Below, piece after piece: positions 55,400 through 64,000 of a stretch of DNA of 64,000 nucleotides (positions are counted from its first letter, which is position 1; every line of letters starts with the position of its first letter). A program made the translations under genes and the position numbers. Source of the stretch: Calamus simplicifolius (Eukaryota; Streptophyta; Magnoliopsida; Arecales; Arecaceae). The notes under the pieces were generated by a model. It had not been told where the DNA came from and searched no databases. It saw nothing but the letters and a program-made list of their open reading frames with translations. The stretch lies in assembly GCA_900491605.1 (NCBI GenBank), contig UESW01004014.1, positions 1,166,533 through 1,230,532 on the forward strand. Reading direction: 5' to 3'.

Positions 55400-56070
55400 A
55401 TGGATGACGGAGACCATCACCATGTCCAAAATCGTGGAGTGGCTCTGCACCCGCATTTCCTCATCGGACTCGGCAGTCCGAACTCTTGACAGAAGATGGG
55501 TGGCTCGCCCTGCATCCGCCATTAAACTGAGCCTGGGTGCTAACTGCGCTGGTCCCTCCTACGGCCCTTCAGCCTGAGGGCGGGTCGGGTGGCACGCCGA
55601 TCATTGGGATGAGCTCCCCGACTCATCCCTCTGCTTCCTGGTCGTCTCCGTCCCAGCCTTGGACCTTCTGGCGACTGGCTCCCCCTCTCCGGCAGTCGAG
55701 GGAGCCCTCTCCGCCTTTGGCTCTGCGGCAACCGAAGGGCCGATGACAACTATAACCTGCCCCGCCCTAGGTGCGTCAGTGGTGGCAGGGGCTTCCTCTT
55801 TGAGATCCACGACCACCACGACGGCTTTAGTGGTGACCGAGATCTCCCCTTCCTCTACTTCGGTCCCGGCCGGCCCCGGGACCACTCCTCCAGCCGGCAC
55901 TTCCTCGGCCGGTTCCTCCACGAGCATTGGAGCCTTGGGGGCTTCAACAGCTTGAGTCAGCTCGGCGGGCTCCCTTCTTCGAGCCTTCTTCGCCGGCCTA
56001 GCCGCTTCTCCTGCTGCCTGCGTCTTTTGCCACAGGACGGCTTCAAACTTGTCAACGGAAAACTTCATCG

Positions 56071-56153
56071 CTGCACCAAAAAACGATGAACGATTAGCAA
56101 CAGTGTAAAATAAACGTTGGATCGAGACAGAAGGAGTCAAACGTCGTGCTCAC
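56071..56153 (-). other. Intron 1 of the element C opposite-strand gene
   Basis: Donor GATTG^GTGAGC and acceptor TGGTGCAG^CGATGAAG, 83 bp. Same position and phase as 10896-10976 in element A. Confidence 0.75.
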
Positions 56154-56986
56154 CAATCGCCGAGGCCAACTCGGCCTCAAGCAGGTTCTCCTCGGATAAG
56201 AGTTTCTTGTAGCCAGGGATTTGGCAGAAGGACAACTGGGTAAAGAGTTCCCTATCCCTCTCTCCCACGGTGGCATTATCATTAGGACTGGTGTCCGGCT
56301 CTCTCCAATCAGCCCTCACTCCCTCGACATGGGTGAAAAGGAACCGGGACTTCCACCCCCTAATCTTGGACGGGAGACCTAAGGGGAAGGCTCTACCCGG
56401 CCTGGCGGTAAATGCCCACCACGCACCCTCACCTTGGCGGTGGAGCTTATAGAAAGCCCGGAACAGTGGCAGTCCTGCCCGGGCCCCCTGGAAGCAGCAA
56501 AGAATGACAAAAGTACATACAATCTGAATCGAGTTCAGAGTCAACTGCTTCGGCACTAACCTATACCTATCTAAAAGGTTCAAGAAAAAGGGATGGAAAG
56601 GAAGGCACAGCCCGTACCAGAAAAACTCCTTGTATAGAGCGACCCGATCAGAGAGGATGGAAGTCACTCTATCTTCGAGCCCCGGCATGAATAGGTGGAT
56701 GAAACTAGGAACCATGTACCTAGCCCTGATGGCCTCTACATCCTCAGGGGTCATGGTTGAGGCTACCCCGCCAGACCTGTTGGATCAAGGCCCACCGCTG
56801 GAGGTGGTGCCGGACGATGGGAAGACACAGGAACCGCCCTAATAGGGAGAGCTGAAATGGACAGAGGTTCGGTCGCTGTCGGTCGGTCACGGATGGTAAT
56901 GCCACCCACCGGTCGAGGCACCTAGTTAACTGAGGGGGTTCGGTCTTCACTATCGGAATGGGAAGACTCTACTATGGGCCTCTTAC

Positions 56987-58713
56987 TGTTGGCCCAGATG
57001 GCAACCCAAAAGGGGGGGGGGGGGGGGGTGAATTGGGTTCTTAAAAATTTAAGTCTTTTTAACTTTAGTTGATTAGTTAGCAAGATGTGCAAGTGAGAGG
57101 CTAACTTAAATCAATACACAAGCAAATAAAGAGAGATAGAGAGAGAGAAAATATAGCATGGCAAACACAAGATAATTTTATAGTGGTTCGGTGCAATCAA
57201 CACCTACGTCCACTCCCAAGATTCACTTGGGTCCACACTATAATCTCTTCAGATTACAGCCGAGTTGTTTTCCAAGCTAACAACTCAAACTTGTTGTTTT
57301 CCCGGGTGCACAACGAACCCAGCCGATTTTACTCGGGCTTACCAGCACAAAACCCAATACGTTATTTTTCACGGGCTCACAACTAACCCAACACAAGCAC
57401 TCCGGCTTGCAACGAGGTATAATAACCTCCACTGATTCAATCCACTGATTGAATCAGCAAACAACCAATAATAACAGAGTTTAAATATTGAAATGCTCCC
57501 CTTGAGCGAATATACAAATAAAGTATAAAAGGGTAAGAAAGCCTGATAAGATTGCAGATGGTTGTGGCTTGGCTTTCTTCCTTCTCCTCTTTAACTCCTC
57601 TTAAAGTATTGAATCAGGCCTCAGCAAGATTCTTGACCGTTTGAAAACTTTGGAGTTGAGATGAAGCTTTTTCTCCTTTTGTTGAATGTTGAAAATCCTT
57701 CGATTTGATCTTTGAAAAGCTTGTGGATTTTCTTTTGACTCTTGTGGATTGATGAGATGGAGCAGACGGAACTTCCTCTTTGATTTCACTCCTTTTGAAT
57801 CACTCTATTTTGAACTAGAAGATTTTTCTATAAAAGCTCTGTTTTTCCCTCTTTTTGAAAGATATTCTTTTCTCTCTTTTTGATTTTCTCTGGATGATTT
57901 GATTTGAAAAGAGCTCCTCTATTTATAGATTCTGCAAAAATATATCCGTTAGAGACAAAGAAAAATAGCCGTTATTTAAAATTCTTACCGTTGGGCTGAC
58001 GTGTCGTCGTGAAAAATTGCGCCAGAATTTTAGGAGTCGACTCGAGCACTGTGGGAGTCGGCTCGAAGTCGATTACTAAAAGTAGAAACATTTTAACGTT
58101 AGAGGGTCGACTCGCAAAAAAACCAAGTGTCGGCTCCTGATAGTCGGGAGTCGACTCGAAGAAAATGGGGAGTCGACTCGAGAAGTGCTCAAAAAACATG
58201 GTTTCTGTTGTTTGAGCGGAGTCAACTCGCACAAACAGGAGTCGGCTCGCACAGAGTCAGGGGTCGACTCTTGAAATCCAAGGGTCGACTCGAGAAAATC
58301 AGAAATCTCTGTGGCTTACAGGAGTCGACTCTGAAACTCTAGAGTCGGCTCCGGAACGTATCAAAAGTCAGATATTTTTCTGATTGACTTTGAAATTCGT
58401 CCCAGAATAATTTTAAATGATATTGACTTGAATACATTAAATATGACATTAAGCATGATTCAAGACATGTTTCAAGAATTCATTGAAAGAAATATATCGT
58501 GTAAAAATTCCTTTTTGAAATCTTTAAGTATAGAGCTTGAAACTCCTTTTCTAATAGATTCAAAACTCAGTTAATTTAACCATTGAGAGTCCATTGCTTT
58601 CATTTTGAATTTTGATAAATAAACTCATTGTTTTCTTTAAAATACTCATGGCTTTTGAAAATCATCAAAATCAATAAAGTTGGGGTAAATACAATCTCCC
58701 AAATTTCTCAACA
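56987..58713 (-). repeat. S2 3' LTR
   Basis: It starts TGTTGGCCCAGATGG. The right end is placed at TTTCTCAACA, before the polypurine tract, though a nearby GGTAAATACA at 58693 is an alternative. TATA box (TATAAAT) at 57921-57927. A G-run of about 17 lies near 57013-57029. Confidence 0.85.
58020..58360 (-). repeat. Motif cluster (GAGTCGACTCG) in the S2 U3
   Basis: About 14 copies of GGAGTCGACTCGA or GGAGTCGGCTCG type. It lies about 95 bp upstream of the TATA box on the element strand. The variant ending TCG differs from S1 (TCC) and S3 (TCTAA). Confidence 0.82.
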
Positions 58714-59060
58714 ATCTCCCCCTTTTTGATGATGACAAAAACATTGAGTATATGCATTATAAAATTGAAAGATTTATGGTACCAAAATCAACTTTTATGT
58801 TCATGGAAAGGCTCCCCCTCAATGAGGTAGCTCCCCCTATGAACCTTAATTTTATAATTCATTCAAAATTTTCAAATTCAAAAACTTAAGCAAATAAACC
58901 TTTTCTTTATGAAATTCAATTTATCTCTTTCCCTTATGCTCTCCCCCTTATTTAATTAGGGCAATTAAAATCATATAAGGTTTAAAGTTTAAACAAATCT
59001 CTTCCTTAAATATGATGATGCATATACGATTAAATCATAAAATCTCTCCCCTTTTTTGTA
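58714..59060 (-). promoter_or_regulatory. S2 polypurine tract and extra tract copies
   Basis: CTCCCCCT-type tracts (AGGGGGAG on the element strand) occur near 58715, 58811, 58830, 58942 and 59045. Same spacing pattern as in S1. Confidence 0.7.
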
Positions 59061-59285
59061 ATCAACAAAAAGGTTAGGAAGTTCAATATCAATAACATTC
59101 TTTATCTTTTTCCATTTAACTTATCAATTGAGGATAATCATTCAAATATTCAAGATACTACAATTGAAATAGACATAAGTAATGCATCAAACTTCCTCAT
59201 TACTTCAAATGATAACATGAAAATGTAAACTTACTCATTACATTGAAAGTAAACTTGATTACATCAAAAAGAGATTATAAAAAAA

Positions 59286-60711
59286 TTAAAAGTTTCTTCT
59301 TGTAATCCTATTCAGATGATCAACTATCTGCTTCATTCCTTCACATTGAAGTCTAACATAATCTTTGAGCTTATTATCAACAAAGTACAAGCAGTTGTAA
59401 TTTTATCCTGAAGCTCGACATTGCATTGGGAATAGGTCTCTGAGTCACCGCAGATATCCTTAAGTTCTCCAAAATATTCTTCAAGTCTTCACTTAAGGAG
59501 CTGGAGGATGAACTAAGAGTAGATTCAATCGATGCAACCCGATCACTAAGTGAATACAAGGCTTCCTTTAAATCATAAACTTTTCATCAAATTCATTTTT
59601 CAGTCTATTTTCATGCTCACTTATCTCAGATTTGAATAAGGATCTAAGCTGATCTAACTGCACATCAGAAAAGCTAACAGATGATAATGTAGAAGACTGA
59701 GCAGGAGCAACAACAGGAGTAGGAGCAGAATCTGGAACATAAGCAGGGGCTGGAACATAATCTGGAACAGAAGAGCTCTGAGGAGGCTCAGGTGATGAAT
59801 GTCTCACTGAAGGTCTGGGGGCCTCAGCTTCCATAGCTCTGTCCTCTGCAATATTCTTCCTCTCCCAACTTCCATTCCTCTTAACAAACCCCATTCGATT
59901 AATAGTAGCCAAAGAGTAATAATCAGTATGCCTTAACTCCTTCTTTGGCTCACTATCACTAAATGCAATCCCTTGGCTTTGAAATAGCTTTGTTAGAACC
60001 ATGCCATAGGGCAAACTTGACTTTTTCTTCTCACCACAATCAGCCATATACCAAATGATCATCCGAGGCAGATTAATAGGCTTCCCAGAAACAACGCATC
60101 CATAATAAAAATATCTCTCTCAGATACATAGTCGAATCTGCCAGTCTTGGGAAACAAAACCCTACTGCAGATGTTGTGAAGTAACCTTAGCTCCAAAGGT
60201 AATTGGCTTGCAAGAACTTCTTCAAATCCCTCAAAATTTTGTTCAATAGTCTTGTGAGGGCTGGCGATCTATCCTCTGGGGCAAATGTGGATGGTCCAGA
60301 CAGTGGTAAATCTAACAGTCTAGATAGAATAGTGGCAGTGATGTTTAGTCCAATGCCTCTCACTATGCTCACTAAACCATTATCACCTCTTGTCAAATTC
60401 TTGTAAAACTCCTTAACTAGAGCAGGGTACGTGGGACAGTCCAGTGAACACATTTTCTCCAGTCCCATCTCAATCAACTGTCTACCTATTATAAAGCCTT
60501 CATTCTCAAATAGCTCAAAATCAACCTTTCTACTGGTTGTCACAACTCTACTAGCAAGGAGATCTACCTGAAGAGTGGTAGCAGGAGCAGGAGAGCCACT
60601 TGGAGAAGAAGTAGAAGATGAATCCGAAGATGGCTCGCGAACGGGTCGTCGAACGGTCCGTTTCCTCTCAATCCGGCCACTACTGCTTGCTCCATGGGTT
60701 TTGGGTGCCAT
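59286..60711 (-). pseudogene. S2 extra ORF after pol, frameshifted
   Basis: Starts MAPKTHGASSSGRIERKRTVRRPVREPSS at 60711 and is homologous to the S1 ORF at 24481: KVDFELFENEGFIIGRQL, PTYPALVKEFYKNLTRGDNG, then (new frame) MIIWYMADCGEKKKSSLPYG, HTDYYSLATINRMGFVKRNG, a Pro/Ser linker and a C-terminal coiled coil ending HLNRITRRNF. Shifts lie near 60235, 60095 and 59575. The N-terminal RRPVREPSxS patch is shared by S1 and S2. Confidence 0.85.
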
Positions 60712-60804
60712 AGATCTTGATGGAGTGAGTAATCAAAGGTTTTTGGGGGTTTTGGAGGGTTTGGAAAATTTTGGAAAGAGTTTGGAGTGATTTGAAACGA
60801 TTGG

Positions 60805-61012
60805 AATTACCGTCGGGTCGACTCGTGCCCTAGATAATCAGCCTGGGACCACGTCGAGTCGACTCGCGCAAAGTGTGGAGTCGGCTCCCGAGTAGTCACA
60901 GAGCACGAACCCAAAATCGAGTCGACTCGCGCAGAGCAGGGGTCGGCTCCTGAGTTTCATCAGAAACAGGAGTCACTCCGATACTGTCCGAGTCGGCTCC
61001 GAGACCATTTCA
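60805..61012 (-). repeat. Second motif cluster, upstream of the S2 extra ORF
   Basis: About seven motif copies, including a 12-bp palindrome CGAGTCGACTCG near 60853, 95-300 bp upstream of the extra ORF ATG. The variant matches the S2 LTR, not the S1 internal cluster. Confidence 0.8.
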
Positions 61013-61450
61013 GAAAAAAAAAGGATTCAGAGAATCTGAAATGAGTCCGGAATTTGATCTTTGATATGATTAAAAATCATGGATTTTGAGAGATCAAATT
61101 GATATGAGTTTTAGATAAAATTTCCTTAAGATTTTGAGAAATTGAAGGAACTCTAGATATATTTCCTTAGAGGTTTCAAAATCTATCCAAAAGGGTTACA
61201 AATTCCTAACTCTCCTCTAAGATAACAAAATCTTTCTTCACCTAAAGGTTTTGTAAAGATGTCAGCTAGTTGTTCTTCAGTGTTTACATAATCTAAACAA
61301 ATTTCATCATTAGCTACATGTTCCCTTATAAAATGATATCTAATTTCTATGTGTTTTGTCCTTGAGTGTTGAATCGATTTTTAGTTAAATTGATTGCGCT
61401 AGTGTTATCACATTTTATGGGGTTTTATCAAGTGTGATACCATAGTCTTC
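61013..61450. other. S2 spacer between pol and extra ORF
   Basis: AT-rich; its right part encodes a degraded RNase H tail (EDxFTKPL-type region near 61230-61300). Nothing else seen. Confidence 0.45.
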
Positions 61451-61860
61451 AAGTTGTCGCTTAATCCATAGGATTTGCGCACAGCAACTTCCAGCTGCTA
61501 CATATTCAGCTTCGGTAGTTGATAATGCAACTGAATTTTGCTTTTTGCTAAACCAGTGATTAAGTTACTTCCTAAGAAATGGCATGCACCACTTGTGCTT
61601 TCTATCCAATTTACATCCAGCATAATCAGAATCCGAATATGCAATTAGTTTAATGTAGTCTCTAGAATACCATAAACCTACATTTTTTGTTCCATTTAGA
61701 TATCTTAAATTCTTTTAACAGCTATTAAATGTGATTCTTTAGGTTCAGATTGAAATCTAGCACATAAACATACTGAAAACATAATATCTGGTCTACTTGC
61801 TGTTAATAAAGAAGGGATCCGATAATACCTCGATAATACTTTTGGTCAATCTTTTTACCT
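61451..61860 (-). pseudogene. S2 RNase H
   Basis: The minus strand holds the copia RNase H (SDSDYAGCKLD near 61610-61640, LSTTEAEYVAAGSCCAQILWI-type near 61465-61530) with several missing bases. Same family as S1. Confidence 0.82.
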
Positions 61861-62570
61861 TCTTCATCTTTGTCTAGCTTGCATGAAGGACTCATTGGAG
61901 TTCCGAGGGGTTTCATTGTTTCCATACCAAACTTTTTGAGTAGTTCTCTTGTGTATTTGGTTTGGTTGATAAAGATTCCCTCCTTGCATTGTTTGATTTG
62001 GAGTCCAAGGAAGAAGTTGAGTTCTCCCATCATGCTCATCTCGAATTCTTCCTGCATCAACTTTGCAAATTCTTGACAAAGAGAATCGTTAGTAGCACCA
62101 AAAATAATGTCATCTACGTACATTTGTACTACAAGCAAATCTTTATTTTTTCTTTTCAAAAATAGTGTTTTATCACATTACCTCTTGTAAAATCATTTTC
62201 TATTAAGAATTTACTTAACCTATCATACCAAGCTCTAGGTGCTTGTTTCAAACCATATAAAGCTTTGTGCAATTTAAAAACGTGATTTAAAAATTCATGA
62301 TCTTCAAAACCTGGTGGTTGTTCAACATAACTTCATTTATAAATCCATTTAAAAATGCGCTTTTAACATCCATTTGAAATAAGTTAAAATTCATATGACA
62401 TGCAAATGCAAGTAACAATCTAATGGCTTCCAATCTAGCTACAGGTGCAAAGGTTTCATCAAAATCAATACCTTCCTCTTGATTATATCCTTTTGCAACC
62501 AACCTAGCCTTGTTTCTAATTACTATGCCATTTTCATCTAGTTTATTTCTATATCCATTTTGATCCTATT
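61861..62570 (-). pseudogene. S2 reverse transcriptase
   Basis: Reads VAKGYNQEEGIDFDETFAPVARLEAIRLLLAF, FQMDVKSAFLNGFINE, QMYVDDIIFGATNDSLCQEF, GELNFFLGLQIKQCKEGIF. YVDD is intact. Breaks near 62175 and 62335. Confidence 0.9.
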
Positions 62571-63330
62571 ACTGTATGATTTTTAGGTCTTTCAACTAAA
62601 GTCCATACATTATTTCTTGTAAATTGATTTAGTTCTTCTTGCATTGCTATCATCCAATTGTTATCTTTCTCGGCTTTTCAATAGTTTTAGGTTCTATTTG
62701 AGAGACAAATGCAAGATGATTACTAATATTTCTCATAAATGATCTAGTTCTTATTCCTTGAGAAGGATCACCTATAATCAATTCCTTAGGATGACTATAA
62801 GCATATCTCCAATCTCTTGGAAGATCTATATCATTATGATCATTATTAACATCATCGACCTTATGTGAATCATCATCTTTAGCCTCTTGTTCATGATCAG
62901 AAGATACTTCAATATTAAGTTTTTCAAGATCTTTTTCAATTATGTTTGTATCTTCTCATCATCAATCTTTTCAGATCCAGTTGCTAAAGATTCATCAAAA
63001 ACTACATGTATGGATTCTTCTACTATTAAGGTTTTCTTGTTAAAGATTCTATATGCCTTACTAGTCGTTGAATAACCTAGAAAAATTCCTTCATCAGATT
63101 TAGCATCAAATTTTCCTAAGTTGTTTTTACCATTATTATGAATGAAACATTTACATCCAAATGCATGAAAGTATTTTATATTTGGTTTTCTTTCATTCCA
63201 TAATTCATAAGGTGTTTTCTTTAATATTGGTCTTATTAATGCTCTATTTAAGATGTAACATGCTGTGTTAATTGCTTCCGCCCAAAAATACTTTGGTAAG
63301 TTGCTTTCGCATAGCATGGTACGGGCCATG
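62571..63330 (-). pseudogene. S2 linker and integrase C-terminus
   Basis: Reads MARTMLCESNLPKYFWAEAINTACYILNRAL, KTPYELWNERKPNIKYFHAFGCKCFIHN, FDAKSDEGIFLGYSTTSKAYRIFNKKT, then the acidic linker. This copy keeps the FWAEAINT segment that is broken in S1. Confidence 0.88.
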
Positions 63331-64000
63331 TCTTCTAAGGTTCTATTTTTTCTTTCAACTACACCGTTTTGTTGTGGAGTCCTAGGGGCTGAAAAGTTAT
63401 GATTAATTCCATTTTCAGAACAAAAACTTTCAAATAATGATTTTCAAATTCAGTTCCATGATCACTTCTTAGAGACACTATGGTAGTGTTTTTCTCATTT
63501 GTGACTTTCTTGAAGAATTTCAGAAATCGAGAAAGTCTCATCTTTGTGAGCTAAAAACATTACCCAAGTATCTAGAATAATCATCTACAATCACTAGACC
63601 ATATTTCTTTCCTCCTAGACTTGTGGTTCTAGTTGGTCCGAAAAGATCCATGTGAAGTAGCTCTAGAGCCCTAGAAGTTGAAACAACATTTTTAGATTTG
63701 AAAGAACTTCTAGTTTGTTTTCCAAATTGACATGCATCACAGATTTTGTTATTTTCAAAATCTAACTTAGGTAAACCTTTAACTAAATCCATCTTAATTA
63801 GTTTTGAAATAAGGTGTGTGCTTATGACCTAATCTACGATGCCATAACCATCCAATATCATTTATGTTAGCATTGTCAGCAATTAGGCAATGACTACTTT
63901 CAGATAATTTGTCTAAGTCAACTAAGTACACATTGCCATGTCGATAACCAGTAAAAACAATGCTATCATTAATGGAATCAGATACTATGCAAATGAAGAA
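63331..64000 (-). pseudogene. S2 integrase core and pre-integrase domain (partial)
   Basis: Reads DLVKGLPKLDFENNKICDACQFGKQTRSSF, LLHMDLFGPTRTTSLGGKKYGLVIVDDYSRY, then (shifted) KVTNEKNTTIVSLRSDHGTEFENHYLK. Frameshifts near 63540 and 63435. Protease and gag are beyond 64000. Confidence 0.88.

Larger units (their letters stand above)
44271..56986 (+). mobile_element. Element C: Tat-like Ty3/gypsy retrotransposon (plus strand), right end cut by S2
   Basis: Order on the plus strand: 5' LTR, primer site, gag, protease, RT, two RNase H domains, integrase, ~140-bp satellite array, opposite-strand spliced gene. It is the mirror image of element A and the same family. The 3' LTR lies beyond the window, past S2. 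In-frame stops typical of C-to-T decay (CGA to TGA, CAG to TAG, TGG to TGA) and a mutated RT active site show it is dead. Confidence 0.92.
54521..56986 (-). pseudogene. Opposite-strand spliced gene of element C (Transposase_28-like), 5' end removed by S2
   Basis: Counterpart of the element A gene. Inferred exons: 56154 up to the S2 junction at 56986, 55400-56070, 54521-55315. Exon 1 reads MTPEDVEAIRARYMVPSFIHLFMPGLEDRV, then YKEFFWYGLCLPFHPFFLNLLDRYRLVPKQL and RELFTQLSFCQIPGYKKLLSEENLLEAEL, better kept than in A. Exon 2 begins MKFSVDKFEAVLWQKTQ, then a basic RPAKKARRREP patch that could be a nuclear signal, then a Val/Ala/Glu-rich region. Exon 3 opens MANSAMALREALSHSLDAL and becomes a long coiled coil (AAEAKLALVSARWEAAVARS), ending EEDEGEPGPSEP and TAA at 54521. 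A TAG near 56924 and shifts in exon 3 break it. S2 inserted upstream of KRPIVESSHSDSE. Function unknown. Confidence 0.75.
56987..64000 (-). mobile_element. S2: SIRE-like Ty1/copia retrotransposon nested in element C, continues off-window
   Basis: 3' LTR at 56987-58713, polypurine tracts, extra ORF, motif cluster, RNase H, RT and integrase on the minus strand. Protease, gag and the 5' LTR lie past the right edge. It inserted into the opposite-strand gene of element C (left duplication would be CTTAC, 56982-56986). It is related to S1 but belongs to a different subfamily. Confidence 0.92.

Overview
This is plant nuclear DNA. It holds one recognisable host gene at the left edge and then about 55 kb of nested retrotransposons. 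The host gene is a multi-exon sucrose synthase with GC-rich first exons. That, plus the bulk of GC-rich Tat-type Ty3/gypsy and SIRE-type Ty1/copia elements, suggests a large-genome monocot, perhaps a palm. The species is a guess.

Layout. 1-8.6 kb: the 5' two thirds of a sucrose synthase gene on the minus strand (exons 1-11, start codon at 7872). Its 3' part lies left of the window. It has long AT-rich introns and a one-base deletion in exon 6. 8.6-31.8 kb: Tat-like element A (minus strand), with a SIRE-like copia element S1 (20969-31340, minus, 5-bp target duplication GTCGG) nested in its 5' LTR. 32.2-40.1 kb: element B, a non-autonomous Tat-like element (minus). It is made mostly of tandem repeats and carries a SIRE-like solo LTR S3 (35178-36509, target duplication GGGCT). 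40.1-44.3 kb: two MITE-like inverted-repeat elements and a 5'-truncated LINE (minus). 44.3-57 kb: Tat-like element C (plus strand), cut by SIRE-like element S2 (56987 to beyond the right edge, minus).

How the parts fit. A and C share one design: LTR with a ~59-bp tandem array, primer site, gag, protease, RT, two RNase H domains, integrase, a ~140-bp satellite array, then an intron-containing gene on the opposite strand (Transposase_28-like domain, basic patch, coiled coil, acidic tail) ending at the 3' LTR. B keeps the same LTR ends, primer site, purine tract and gag start but has no pol, so it probably depended on A/C-like elements. S1 and S2 carry gag-pol plus a downstream sense ORF (plant transposon protein type with coiled coil). 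In S1, S2 and S3 a cluster of GTCGAC/GTCGGC-core motifs sits just upstream of the LTR TATA box. In S1 and S2 the same motifs recur just upstream of the extra ORF.

Nearly all coding regions, including the host gene, contain single-base indels. Some is decay, but part may be assembly error. No RNA genes or CRISPR arrays were seen.
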